A stretch of 64,000 nt of DNA, taken from assembly GCA_902494195.1 (NCBI GenBank), contig CABUSH010000004.1, positions 47,031-111,030 of the forward strand, in the 5' to 3' direction. A model generated the notes under the pieces. The model saw only the letters and a list, made by a program, of their open reading frames with translations. It was not told the DNA's origin and made no database searches. This DNA comes from an uncultured Collinsella sp. (GTDB taxonomy: Bacteria > Actinomycetota > Coriobacteriia > Coriobacteriales > Coriobacteriaceae). Made by a program: the position numbers and the translations under genes. Positions 34,752 through 43,491 of the stretch are shown piece after piece. Numbering within the stretch: position 1 is the first letter of the stretch; each line of letters opens with the position of its first letter.

Positions 34752-34851
34752 CTGCTGATAATTTTGTCCCACGTTGCTGCTCATGGCATGTTCGGTCCCC
34801 TTTGGGGTACCATGGAAACCGTCTGTATATCGATTCCTTTGGGAGGCTTGT

Positions 34852-35442
34852 ATGAGTCCCATTCAAATCGCCCTGCTGCTGCTCGCTGTTGCCGGCGTGT
34901 GGGCCATCGTTGAGCTCGCGCTTACCCTGCGCAAGACCCGCACCGTTGTCGACTCGCTCGATAAGACCGTTAACGACCTCAACAACACCATCGCCGAGGC
35001 TCAGCCTGTGGTGGCAAAGCTCGATGGCGCTGTCGATGAGCTTACGCCGGCGCTTGCCCAGATGGAGCCGCTGCTTAAGTCGAGCAAGACGGCAGTTGAT
35101 GCCCTTACCTCCAATCTCGTAGAGGTCGAAGCCGTGGTTCGCGACATTTCTGAGGTCACCGGTAGCATGGCCGAGGCCAGCAATGCTGTGTCGAGCGTGA
35201 CTGATTCTGCGGCAGGTGCCGTGCAGAAACTCTTTAACAAGGTGAAGGCTCCCGCGGCCGACGCTGAGTGCAAGCTTTCCGCTGCCGAAGAAGCCGAGCA
35301 GCCGACCGAGCGTGTCCTGATTGGCGAAGCCGGGGACGATGTCGCTGCTGGTGACAATGATGCACAGAAGCCTGCTGCTAAAGCAGCCCAGTATTACACC
35401 TACACGCCCGCCGAGACCTCTGAGGAGTCCTGCGATGAGTAG
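34852..35442 (+). CDS. DUF948-like membrane-anchored coiled-coil protein
   Basis: 196 residues: one N-terminal TM helix (about 4-22), then a long amphipathic region (about 28-130) of V/L heptads such as TVVDSLDKTVNDLNNTIAEA, ending with an acidic, Ala/Pro-rich low-complexity tail. The layout resembles DUF948 general-stress-protein-like membrane proteins, often found near SigB-type genes. GGGAGG precedes the ATG. It overlaps the next gene by 8 bases, so it belongs to the anti-sigma/sigma unit. Confidence 0.65.
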   Translation: MSPIQIALLLLAVAGVWAIVELALTLRKTRTVVDSLDKTVNDLNNTIAEAQPVVAKLDGAVDELTPALAQMEPLLKSSKTAVDALTSNLVEVEAVVRDISEVTGSMAEASNAVSSVTDSAAGAVQKLFNKVKAPAADAECKLSAAEEAEQPTERVLIGEAGDDVAAGDNDAQKPAAKAAQYYTYTPAETSEESCDE

Positions 35443-35812
35443 CGAAGCAACTTGCCCCATTACGCTGACCGTTGCCGGCGACCCGCGTCTGGCGCGCCTT
35501 GTGCGCATGACGGCGGCAAATGTCGGTGCGCTCTGCTCCATGTCCGTCGATCGCATCGAGGACATTCGTATGGCTGCCGAGGAAGCATTTATTTTCGGCT
35601 GCACGGCTGTTGATTCCGATGACATCTCGATCAAATTCGATGTCGACGAATCTCACGTTGGCATGACCTTTACCTTTGGCGACCAGGCCACCGTCGACGA
35701 GGATGACCAGGCCGCTGTGTATGCCGAGCTCATTTTGGCGAGCGTGTGCGACTCCTACGAAAAGACTGCGGCGCCCCTGACGCTTTCCCTCGACCTCAAG
35801 GCGGATATCTAA
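35435..35812 (+). CDS. RsbW-like anti-sigma factor with degenerate ATP-binding site
   Basis: 125 residues immediately upstream of a SigB-type sigma factor. RSVDRIEDIRMAAEEAF matches helix 1 of the HATPase_c_2 fold of RsbW/SpoIIAB (usual pattern VxxIxxAVSEACTNA). Seen oddities: where kinases have the N-box Asn (EACTNA), this reads EEAFIFGC; the DxGxG box that follows the central strand (here GMTFTFGDQATVDED) is absent. It may therefore bind the sigma factor without kinase activity. No STAS anti-anti-sigma gene is adjacent. Overlaps the upstream gene by 8 bases and ends one base before the sigma factor start. Confidence 0.65.
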   Translation: MSSEATCPITLTVAGDPRLARLVRMTAANVGALCSMSVDRIEDIRMAAEEAFIFGCTAVDSDDISIKFDVDESHVGMTFTFGDQATVDEDDQAAVYAELILASVCDSYEKTAAPLTLSLDLKADI

Positions 35813-35813
35813 T

Positions 35814-36605
35814 ATGACCGAACGTTCCCGGAGCGGTAAGACCGCTTGGGACAAGGAGAAAACCCGCGAGCTGTTTCGTCGCTATAAAGAGACCGGTGAC
35901 CCGGACGCACGCGAGCAGCTCGTCATGTCCCACATGAACCTGGTAAGGTTTCTTGCCAACAAGTTTAAGAACCGCGGCGAGCCGCTCGATGACCTGATGC
36001 AGGTTGGTTATTTGGGCCTGCTCAAGGCTATCGATCGCTTTGACCCTGAGCGCGGACTCGAGTTCACCACGTTTGCCACGCCTACCATCTTGGGCGAGAT
36101 CAAGCGTCACTTCCGCGACAAGGGCTGGAGCGTGCGCGTGCCCCGTCGCTTGCAGGAGCTCTCGGCCAAGGTCAACCAGGCTACCGATAAGCTCACCAAC
36201 GAGCTACAGCGCTCGCCTAAGGTTGAGGAAATCGCTGAGTACTTGGACGTGACGGTCGATGAGGTGCTGGAGGCCATGGAATCGTCTTCGGCCTATACCT
36301 CGGTGCCCATCGAGGCTCCTGGTGCGTCCGATTCGGACGATGCCCCCTCGATTCTCGACCGTTACGCCGACGACGACAACGAGCTCGACTTTACCGATGA
36401 CCGCCTAGTGATCGAGGAAGCCATCCGTGATTTCTCGCCGCGCGAGCGCGAGGTGATTGAGCTGCGCTTTGTGAAGGGCATGACCCAGATCGAGATCGCC
36501 AAGAAGCTGGGTATTTCTCAGGTACAGGTTTCGCGTCTGCTGCGCCGCACGCTTAAGAAGATTCAGGACAAGATCGACCCCGACGGAGTGATGATTCGTT
36601 CATGA
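35814..36605 (+). CDS. SigB/SigF-family RNA polymerase sigma factor
   Basis: 263 residues. Region 2: MNLVRFLANKFKNRGEPLDDLMQVGYLGLLKAIDRFDP.. with FTTFATPTILGEIKRHFRDK (the SigB/F/G signature), region 3 from about 110, and region 4 HTH near 220-250 (MTQIEIAKKLGISQVQVSRLL). Likely a stress or alternative sigma factor controlled by the protein just upstream. Its stop overlaps the PerM-like gene start (ATGA). Confidence 0.92.
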   Translation: MTERSRSGKTAWDKEKTRELFRRYKETGDPDAREQLVMSHMNLVRFLANKFKNRGEPLDDLMQVGYLGLLKAIDRFDPERGLEFTTFATPTILGEIKRHFRDKGWSVRVPRRLQELSAKVNQATDKLTNELQRSPKVEEIAEYLDVTVDEVLEAMESSSAYTSVPIEAPGASDSDDAPSILDRYADDDNELDFTDDRLVIEEAIRDFSPREREVIELRFVKGMTQIEIAKKLGISQVQVSRLLRRTLKKIQDKIDPDGVMIRS

Positions 36606-38014
36606 GTGAGCACCCCCAGCAAACCGATCGCGTGCTGCGCGACACCCGCATTCTGACGCTGCGCATTTGGGCTGTTGTCGGCTGCATTGTTATTGCTGCT
36701 GTCATCTTTAACCTTATGGGCATCCTGGCACCGGTTGTTGAGTTTCTTGCCGTCGGCTCCATCATTGCTTTTGTGATGTCCCCGATCACCAACTGGCTCG
36801 AGCACCATGGCGTGAATCGCGGCATCGGTTCGCTTATCGCGCTTATTGTTGTTGTTGCCGTGCTCGTCGGTGTCGTTTGCATCTTGTCGCCGATTCTCTT
36901 TGGTCAGATCATGGAAGTCCTGAGCCGCCTGCCCGAGCAGCTTCGTGTTGCGGGTGGCGATCTCAATGAGATGATCTCGCATGCCAAGACGCTCAACAAC
37001 ACGCCGCTCAAGGAGTATTTGGACGATAATCTTTCGTCCCTGGTTACCGTGGCATCGAAGTATGTGTCTCAGATTGCTGCCGAGCTTGGTCGCGGTGTGT
37101 TCCCGCTCATCACCAATACGGCCTCGCAGTTGTTCGTGATCTTCCTTGGTCTGGTGCTTGCCTACTGGATGGCCTGCGACTACCCTCGCATGCATCACGA
37201 GATTTGCACCATCATCGGTCAGGAGAAGGAGACCTCGTACCGCTTTATGGTCGCCATCCTTTCTCGCTCTGTCGGCGGCTACATGCGCGGTATGGTCGTG
37301 ACGTCCATCTGCGGTGGTTTCCTCGCCTTTATCGGTTTTTTGATCATCGGTCATCCGTATGCGGCGCTCATGGCTATCTTTACCGGCATCATGCATTTGG
37401 TTCCGGTCGTCGGTCCCTGGGTGAGCGCAGCAATCGCCACGGTACTCGGCTTCATGTTCAGTCCCATGTTGGCGTTATGGACGCTCATCGTGACGATGGT
37501 CGCGCAAAACGTCACCGATAACGTGATTTCGCCTAAGGTTATGCAGAGCTCGGTGCAGGTGCATCCCATCATGAGCCTCACGGCGCTCGTTATTGGCTCG
37601 GCACTCATGGGCCCCATCGGCATGATTATTGCCATCCCGCTATGTGCGGCCCTCAAGGGTATCTTCGTGTACTACTTCGAGAATGAGACCGGCCGCCAGC
37701 TTGTGGCCTATGACGGCGCCGTGTTTAAGGGCACACCGTACCGCGATGCCGATGGCAACCCGGTCGCCGCCTACGACGCGCTCGGCGACGACACCTTCAT
37801 CTACGAGTCCGAGCTCATCGGCAACGAGACCGCGCCCGAGGCCCAGGCCATGCCCAAACCCGAGCTCGATAATCCCTGGATGAAGCTCTCGGGCCTTCAG
37901 CCCGATGCTACGGGCTTTTTCAAGAATCCCTTCGCCAAAGACGACGATTTCAATATGAACGACGAAACCAAAACCGGCATCGACGGCTCCATGGACGATT
38001 CGGATTCTAAATAG
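36602..38014 (+). CDS. AI-2E/PerM family membrane transporter
   Basis: 470 residues with about eight TM segments: an N-terminal pair (about 17-75), a long loop with LPEQLRVAGG and LSSLVTVASKYVSQ, and C-terminal helices including IMHLVPVVGPWVSAAIA and NVISPKVMQSSVQVHP, the family's conserved end. The last 110 residues are hydrophilic. PerM-type proteins export small solutes, quorum signals or act as Na+/H+ antiporters; function here is unassigned. Coupled to the sigma factor by a 4-base overlap, so probably part of its autoregulated operon. Confidence 0.85.
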   Translation: MSEHPQQTDRVLRDTRILTLRIWAVVGCIVIAAVIFNLMGILAPVVEFLAVGSIIAFVMSPITNWLEHHGVNRGIGSLIALIVVVAVLVGVVCILSPILFGQIMEVLSRLPEQLRVAGGDLNEMISHAKTLNNTPLKEYLDDNLSSLVTVASKYVSQIAAELGRGVFPLITNTASQLFVIFLGLVLAYWMACDYPRMHHEICTIIGQEKETSYRFMVAILSRSVGGYMRGMVVTSICGGFLAFIGFLIIGHPYAALMAIFTGIMHLVPVVGPWVSAAIATVLGFMFSPMLALWTLIVTMVAQNVTDNVISPKVMQSSVQVHPIMSLTALVIGSALMGPIGMIIAIPLCAALKGIFVYYFENETGRQLVAYDGAVFKGTPYRDADGNPVAAYDALGDDTFIYESELIGNETAPEAQAMPKPELDNPWMKLSGLQPDATGFFKNPFAKDDDFNMNDETKTGIDGSMDDSDSK

Positions 38015-38020
38015 GTTCTA

Positions 38021-38260
38021 TTAACGTTTCTTGAAGTTGTAAATGACAAGAAACGCGACCAAAGCGATTGATAAGGGGCCGGCTACATAGAAAAAGAGAA
38101 CGTCAATTGCGCGTAGAGTGTAATAAGCCTTATCGCCGGACATTACTGTATACAATACGTATCCAAATGATGGTTGGTTTGCGTACCAGCATGAGAAGGC
38201 TAAGAGCGCTAAAAGTGCTACAACCAGAAGTGCATTCAGGACAAATCGTTTGCTTTTCAT
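38021..38260 (-). CDS. Small two-TM membrane protein, unknown function
   Basis: 79 residues, MKSKRFVLNALLVVALL.. with TM helices at about 7-25 and 53-74 and a basic C-terminus (IYNFKKR). A good ribosome site (GGAAGGAG) precedes the ATG at 38260, which argues that it is real; its DNA is clearly more A+T-rich than the neighbours. No family recognised. Ends 7 bases from the convergent PerM gene stop. Confidence 0.55.
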   Translation of the reverse strand: MKSKRFVLNALLVVALLALLAFSCWYANQPSFGYVLYTVMSGDKAYYTLRAIDVLFFYVAGPLSIALVAFLVIYNFKKR

Positions 38261-38352
38261 CGATCGCTCCTTCCGGGTGAATCTTATATGCAATTATACA
38301 GCAGTCCTTTTTCAAAGGATCGCGCAGTACTAAATAACGTGCACTTTCGCTG

Positions 38353-38382
38353 GAGGGTCGCTGTTTGGCGACCCTCTTTTTT
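38353..38382 (+). terminator. Intrinsic terminator upstream of alaS
   Basis: GAGGGTCGC (38353-38361) / GCGACCCTC (38368-38376), loop TGTTTG, then TTTTTT. It lies just before the alaS promoter and so insulates alaS from read-through. Confidence 0.88.
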
Positions 38383-38408
38383 GCACAGGCGCGGCGGGAT
38401 GGTAATAT
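38381..38408 (+). promoter_or_regulatory. alaS promoter
   Basis: -35 TTGCAC (38381-38386), 16-base spacer, -10 TAATAT (38403-38408). Gives a leader of about 40 bases. Confidence 0.65.
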
Positions 38409-38454
38409 CGTTACGTTTGAACTGTTTCGATGTGAAACCGAGGAGATTCCCTCT

Positions 38455-41112
38455 ATGAGTGCTGACTACCCGTCAATGACTACGGCCGAGATTCGCTCCA
38501 AGTTCCTCAACTTCTTTGAGGAGCGCGGTCTTAAGCTCTATCCTTCTTCGTCCCTCGTCCCTGACGATCCTTCGCTGCTGCTTGCCAACGCCGGCATGAA
38601 CCAGTTTAAGGAGTACTACCAGGGCAAGAAGACCATGAAGGAGATCGGCGCTATCTCCTGCCAGAAGTGCGTCCGCACCAACGACATCGATTGCATCGGC
38701 GAGGACGGCCGTCACCTGTCCTTCTTTGAGATGCTCGGCGACTTCTCCTTTGGCGGCGTCTCCAAGCAGCAGGCTTGCGCCTGGGCCTTTGAGCTCATCA
38801 CCAAGGAGTTCAAGCTGCCGCTCGACCGCCTGTACTTCACCGTCTTTACCGAGGACGACGAGACCCACGACGTGTGGCGTTCTCTGGGCGTTGCTGAGGA
38901 CCACATCTCCCGCCTGGGCGAGGACGATAACTTCTGGGCCGCTGGCCCCACCGGTCCCTGCGGTCCGTGCTCAGAGATCTACTTTGACATGGGCGAGGAG
39001 GTCGGCTGCGGCAGCCCCGACTGCAAGCCTGGCTGCGACTGCGACCGCTTCCTGGAGTTCTGGAACCTCGTCTTTACCCAGTACGACCGCCAGGAGGACG
39101 GCTCCATGCCGGAGCTGCCGCACCGCAACCTCGATACGGGCATGGGCCTGGAGCGCATAGCCGCCATCATGCAGCACAAGACCGCCAACTACGACGGCGA
39201 TCTGATGCAGCACCTCATCAAGCTGGGCGAGAAGATTAGCGGCAAGACCTATGACGCCGACGATTACTCTGGCGCCAGCCGCTCCCTGCGTATCATCGCC
39301 GACCACTCCCGTGCCGTCGACTTTATGATCTCGGACGGCATCCTTCCCGGTAACGAGGGTCGCGAGTACGTCCTTCGCCGCCTGCTCCGTCGTGCCGTGT
39401 TCCACGGTCGCCTGCTGGGCATCGAGGGCGCCTTCCTGACCAAGTTCATCGACGAGGTTAACGCTCAGATGGGTGAGGCTTATCCCGAGCTGCTCAAGAA
39501 TGTCGCGCTCGTCAAGGGTATCGTCGCCTCCGAGGAGGAGCGCTTCTCCACGACGCTCGACAACGGCCGCGTCTATCTGGACGAGGCCCTGGCAGCGCTT
39601 GCCGAGGGCGCCGTGCTTTCGGGCGATGTCGCCTTTAAACTGCACGACACCTTTGGTTTCCCCATCGATCTGACCGTCGAGATCGCCGGCACCGCTGGCC
39701 ACGACGTCGATATGGACGGCTTCACTGCCTGCATGGAGGACCAGAAGGCCCGCGCCCGCGCCAATGCCAAGGGCGACGCCTGGGGCAGCTTCAACGACGT
39801 GTGGGTCGAGCTTTCGGACAAGGTCGCAGCGACCGAGTTCGACGGCTATGACAACGATGTGATCGAGGGCGCCAAGGTTGTCGCCATCGTGCGCAACGGC
39901 GAGTCCGTCGAGTCCGCTGCCGCCGGCGAGGATGTCGAGGTTGTGCTCGACCGCACCCCGTTCTATGCCGAGATGGGTGGCCAGCAGGGCGATGCCGGCA
40001 AGCTTTCCGCCGAGGGCGTTGTTCTGACCGTTGCCGACACCAAGAACCACAACGGCCTGTATGCCCACGTCGCGCACGTTGCCGAGGGCACGCTGGCTGT
40101 CGGTGCCGCTGTTACCGCCGCGCTCGACGCCGAGCGCCGTGGCTTCCTGCGCCGCAACCACACCGCCACGCACCTGCTCGACGCTGCCCTTAAGCAGGTC
40201 CTGGGCGAGCACGTCTCCCAGGCCGGCTCGCTGGTGACGCCCGAGCACCTACGCTTTGACTTCACGCACTTCGAGGCCCTGTCCTCCGAGCAGCTCAAGG
40301 CTGTCGAGGACCTGGTCAACCAGCAGATCTTCGCTTCCAAGCCGGTCGTGACCCGTGTCATGGGCATCGACGAGGCTAAGGCTGCCGGCGCTGTCGCTCT
40401 GTTTGGAGAGAAGTACGGCGATGTCGTCCGCGTCGTCTCCGTGGGCGCTGAGGACCAGCCGTTCTCCCGCGAGCTCTGTGGTGGCACCCATGCCGCCAAT
40501 ACCGCAGAGATTGGTCTGTTCAAGATCATTTCCGAGTCCTCCACGGGCTCCAATGTCCGCCGTATCGAGGCCGTGACCTCTAAGGGTGCCCTCGACTACA
40601 TGGCCGACCGCCTGGCGCTCGTTGACGCCGCCGCCGCTGCGCTCAAGTGCCGCGTCGACGAGGTTCCCGCCCGCGTGGAGAACCTGCAGGCTGAGCTGCG
40701 CGAGACGTCCAACAAGCTCAAAAAGGCTCTGACCGGTGGCTCCTCCGACGCCATCTCCAGCGCCATCGAGGGCGCCGTCGAGCTCGACGGCTATAAGCTC
40801 GTTGTCGCTGAGCTCCAGGGCCTTGAGGCTGCCGACCTGCGCAACGTATGGGATACCGTGCATCAGAAGGTCGCCGGCCCTGTCGCTTGTGTCGTCGCCA
40901 GCGTGACTGAGAAGGGCACTCCGGCCCTGCTCGCTGCCGGCTCCGATGACGCCGTCAAGGCCGGTTTCCACGCCGGTAACGTGATCAAGCAGATCGCGGG
41001 TCTGGTCGACGGTCGCGGTGGCGGTCGTCCCAACATGGCCCAGGCCGGTGGCAAGAATGCTGCCGGCATCGCCGATGCCCTCGCGGCCGCTAAGACCGCG
41101 CTCGGCGCCTAA
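38455..41112 (+). CDS. alaS: Alanyl-tRNA synthetase
   Basis: Class II synthetase, 885 residues. Catalytic core opens with MTTAEIRSKFLNFFEERG and has GMNQFKEYY, RTNDIDCIGEDGRHLSFFEMLGDFSFG region (class II motifs) and RADHSRA-like IIADHSRAVDFM; editing domain with RRNHTATHLLDAAL (zinc HxxxH) and later CGGTHAANT (CxxxH); C-terminal C-Ala domain ending GGRPNMAQAGG. AGGAG about 10 bases before the ATG at 38455; an ATG six codons later is an alternative. First gene of a long run toward recN. Confidence 0.97.
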   Translation: MSADYPSMTTAEIRSKFLNFFEERGLKLYPSSSLVPDDPSLLLANAGMNQFKEYYQGKKTMKEIGAISCQKCVRTNDIDCIGEDGRHLSFFEMLGDFSFGGVSKQQACAWAFELITKEFKLPLDRLYFTVFTEDDETHDVWRSLGVAEDHISRLGEDDNFWAAGPTGPCGPCSEIYFDMGEEVGCGSPDCKPGCDCDRFLEFWNLVFTQYDRQEDGSMPELPHRNLDTGMGLERIAAIMQHKTANYDGDLMQHLIKLGEKISGKTYDADDYSGASRSLRIIADHSRAVDFMISDGILPGNEGREYVLRRLLRRAVFHGRLLGIEGAFLTKFIDEVNAQMGEAYPELLKNVALVKGIVASEEERFSTTLDNGRVYLDEALAALAEGAVLSGDVAFKLHDTFGFPIDLTVEIAGTAGHDVDMDGFTACMEDQKARARANAKGDAWGSFNDVWVELSDKVAATEFDGYDNDVIEGAKVVAIVRNGESVESAAAGEDVEVVLDRTPFYAEMGGQQGDAGKLSAEGVVLTVADTKNHNGLYAHVAHVAEGTLAVGAAVTAALDAERRGFLRRNHTATHLLDAALKQVLGEHVSQAGSLVTPEHLRFDFTHFEALSSEQLKAVEDLVNQQIFASKPVVTRVMGIDEAKAAGAVALFGEKYGDVVRVVSVGAEDQPFSRELCGGTHAANTAEIGLFKIISESSTGSNVRRIEAVTSKGALDYMADRLALVDAAAAALKCRVDEVPARVENLQAELRETSNKLKKALTGGSSDAISSAIEGAVELDGYKLVVAELQGLEAADLRNVWDTVHQKVAGPVACVVASVTEKGTPALLAAGSDDAVKAGFHAGNVIKQIAGLVDGRGGGRPNMAQAGGKNAAGIADALAAAKTALGA

Positions 41113-41129
41113 GAATCTAAGAAGTCGCT

Positions 41130-41558
41130 GTGGTTGCGCTCGCGCTGGACATAGGGGAGACCAGGATTGGCATCGCCGTCTCGAGCCGTGATGGCAAGAT
41201 GGCGATGCCTGTCAAGGTGCTTCCGGCTGCCGAGGTCACCGGTATGGCCAAGACGTTCCGCTACCTGGTTGAGGACTATGAGCCCGACATCCTGGTAAGC
41301 GGACGCCCCCTGACCATGGCCGGTGAGCCCGGCCCCCAGGCCGAGCGCGTTGCCGCCGTGGCGCAAAAGATTGCCGACGAGCTCGATCTTCCGCTGGAGT
41401 TTGAGGACGAACGTCTGTCTTCGCAAGAGGCCAAGCGTATCCTGCGCGAGCAGGGCCTCAACGAAAAGCAGATGAGGGGCAAGATCGACATGATTGCCGC
41501 CAGCCTGTTTTTGCAGACGTGGCTCGATCGTAAAAACGAGGAGGTTTCGCATGTCTAG
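41130..41558 (+). CDS. ruvX: RuvX/YqgF Holliday-junction resolvase-like protein
   Basis: 142 residues with an RNase H-like fold: ALDIGETRIGIAVSS at the N-terminus (catalytic Asp), GRPLTMAGEPGPQA in the middle and FEDERLSSQEAKRIL (catalytic Glu/Asp region) followed by KIDMIAASLFLQTWL. Linked to 16S rRNA 5'-end processing and DNA repair. GTG start 17 bases after alaS; alaS-ruvX-mltG is a standard order. Overlaps mltG by 8 bases. Confidence 0.92.
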   Translation: MVALALDIGETRIGIAVSSRDGKMAMPVKVLPAAEVTGMAKTFRYLVEDYEPDILVSGRPLTMAGEPGPQAERVAAVAQKIADELDLPLEFEDERLSSQEAKRILREQGLNEKQMRGKIDMIAASLFLQTWLDRKNEEVSHV

Positions 41559-42984
41559 CGCTTCCGATCCGCGCCAGCAGAATCGTACACGGCAGCCGGC
41601 GTCGCGCCCTGCCCAGCCTGGCCAGCGTCCGGCACAGCCGACGCAGCGCGCAGCTCAGTCTGCCGCGCGCTCGGTGCAGTCCTTCTCTCATTCGGCCCAA
41701 CCTGTTCAACGGACGGGTCAGCAGCCTTCTGCTCGTTCGGTTCAGCATTCGGCTTCTCACGCGGCTCAACAGCCCACTGCTCGTACGGCCCAGCCTGCAG
41801 GCGGTACCCGCTTTAAGCAGCAGGCACCTACCCAGCGAACTCAGGTCCCTCAATCGCATTCGCATCACGCTCGCGGTTCGCATGGCGTTGCTCCGGCGAC
41901 CCGCTCGAGCTACAACACGCATGCTCGTCGCGGTGCTCAAAAGAAAAGCTCCCCGGTGCCTATGATTATCGGCGTTGTGGTGGCGGTGCTCGCGCTTGCT
42001 GCGATCGCTTTCTTTGTCGTGCCGGCCGTCAAGGGCTTCTTTGCCGGTGAGGATACGAAGGTCACGGCTGGTCAGCAGGTTACGGTGACCATTCCCGATG
42101 GTGCTTCAGGCGATACGATCGCCTCGATTCTCTCCGAGAACCATATCGTAGAAAATCCCAAGGATTACTATGCGGCGGTGAAAAAGCTCAACGCCGATAT
42201 GTCGCTCAAGCCCGGTGATTATTCGTTCACCACACTCATGGATGCGACCAAGGTTGTTCAGCAGCTCATGGAAGGCCCCAACGCGGGCTCCAGTGCGCTG
42301 ACTATCCCTGAGGGCCTGACGGTCGATCAAGTCGCCGACCGTGTGGCCCAGGCCTACGACAGCATCTCTAAGGAAGACTTCCTCAACCAGGCCAAGGCCT
42401 CCAAATACGTGGACGACTATAGCTTCCTTAAGGGCGCCGCCAACGATTCGCTCGAGGGTTTCTTGTTCCCCAAGACCTATTCGTTGGGTGATTTGCCGAC
42501 GGCCGATGGCGTGATTCGCGCTATGCTCGATCAGTTTAAGACCGAGTACAAGTCGCTTGACTTTGCGAGCTGCGAAGCCAAGATCAAGGAACGCTACGGT
42601 GTGGAGATGTCCGACTACGACATCGTCAACTTGGCCTCTATCGTTGAGCGCGAGGGCCTCAACGCCGATCAACGTGCGCACGTGGCCTCGGTCTTCTACA
42701 ACCGTCTTGCCGGCAAGCTCGATGGTCTGCGCTATCTCAACAGCGATGCGACCATGATGTATGTCACCGGTGGCGAGGTTACCGCCGACGACCTGCAGAG
42801 CGATAGTCCGTATAACACCTATAAGCACGAGGGCCTGCCGCCCACGCCCATCTGCTCTCCGTCGCTCGAGGCACTCAAGGCCACGCTTGAGCCGACCGAC
42901 TCCGATGACCTGTATTTCTACATTACGCAGGACGAGGAGTACTTCTCGCAAACCTACGAAGAGCATCAACAGTCTTGGAATTAG
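41551..42984 (+). CDS. mltG: Endolytic peptidoglycan transglycosylase MltG (YceG)
   Basis: 477 residues. The first about 130 are a cytoplasmic Gln/Pro/Ala/Ser-rich low-complexity region; one TM helix (about 137-160), then the extracytoplasmic YceG domain: SKEDFLNQAK, GFLFPKTYSL, ASIVEREGLNADQRAHVASVFYNRL with the catalytic Glu in VEREG, and SPYNTYKHEGLPPTPICSPSLEAL. Cleaves nascent glycan strands to set length. The Gln/Pro tail is unusually long and typical of actinobacterial homologues. Confidence 0.93.
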   Translation: MSSASDPRQQNRTRQPASRPAQPGQRPAQPTQRAAQSAARSVQSFSHSAQPVQRTGQQPSARSVQHSASHAAQQPTARTAQPAGGTRFKQQAPTQRTQVPQSHSHHARGSHGVAPATRSSYNTHARRGAQKKSSPVPMIIGVVVAVLALAAIAFFVVPAVKGFFAGEDTKVTAGQQVTVTIPDGASGDTIASILSENHIVENPKDYYAAVKKLNADMSLKPGDYSFTTLMDATKVVQQLMEGPNAGSSALTIPEGLTVDQVADRVAQAYDSISKEDFLNQAKASKYVDDYSFLKGAANDSLEGFLFPKTYSLGDLPTADGVIRAMLDQFKTEYKSLDFASCEAKIKERYGVEMSDYDIVNLASIVEREGLNADQRAHVASVFYNRLAGKLDGLRYLNSDATMMYVTGGEVTADDLQSDSPYNTYKHEGLPPTPICSPSLEALKATLEPTDSDDLYFYITQDEEYFSQTYEEHQQSWN

Positions 42985-42985
42985 C

Positions 42986-43483
42986 ATGAGGATTTTTAGC
43001 CCCAAACGTTACGTTGCCTCGGTCGATCGCATCGACCTTGATACCCTTTGGGCCGACGGCAAACGCGCCATTCTGCTCGATCGCGATAACACCCTGGTGC
43101 CGCGCGACACCGAGCAGGTTCCCGCCGCGGTTTCCGCTTGGCTCGATACCGCCTGCGCCAAAGGCTTTAAGCTGTGCATGGTGTCCAACAACTGGCATCG
43201 CGACCAGGTCATGGCATCAGCACGCGAGCTGGGACTCGAGGCCATCAGCCATGCCATGAAGCCGGCGCCGTTTGCCCTCAAGGCGGGTCTTAAGCGCCTC
43301 GGCGCCACGGCTGACGAGGCGGTGCTGATCGGTGATCAGCTCTACACGGACGTGTGGAGCGGCAACTTCGCCGGCGTCGATACCATCCTGGTAAAGCCGC
43401 AGGCGACGCAGGACCTGTGGTATACGCAGATCTTCCGTATCTTTGAGCGCCGGGCCCTGCGCGACCTTCCTTGCGAGGAATAG
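42986..43483 (+). CDS. YqeG-family HAD phosphatase
   Basis: 165 residues. HAD motif I AILLDRDNTLVPRD (about 27-40), motif II CMVSNNWHRDQ, motif III/IV VLIGDQLYTDVWSGNFAG. The family (YqeG, TIGR01668) is typical of Gram-positive and actinobacterial genomes, with phosphatidylglycerophosphatase-like activity shown for the GEP4 relatives; the substrate here is not known. Starts one base after the mltG stop, so it is translationally coupled; no separate ribosome site. Confidence 0.85.
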   Translation: MRIFSPKRYVASVDRIDLDTLWADGKRAILLDRDNTLVPRDTEQVPAAVSAWLDTACAKGFKLCMVSNNWHRDQVMASARELGLEAISHAMKPAPFALKAGLKRLGATADEAVLIGDQLYTDVWSGNFAGVDTILVKPQATQDLWYTQIFRIFERRALRDLPCEE

Positions 43484-43491
43484 GTCTCGTC

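Noticed and set aside
38353..38382. The hairpin before alaS as an amino-acid-responsive attenuator
   Set aside because: A good promoter (TTGCAC, 16 bases, TAATAT) lies downstream of the hairpin, so the alaS transcript need not contain it; no T-box landmarks are present.
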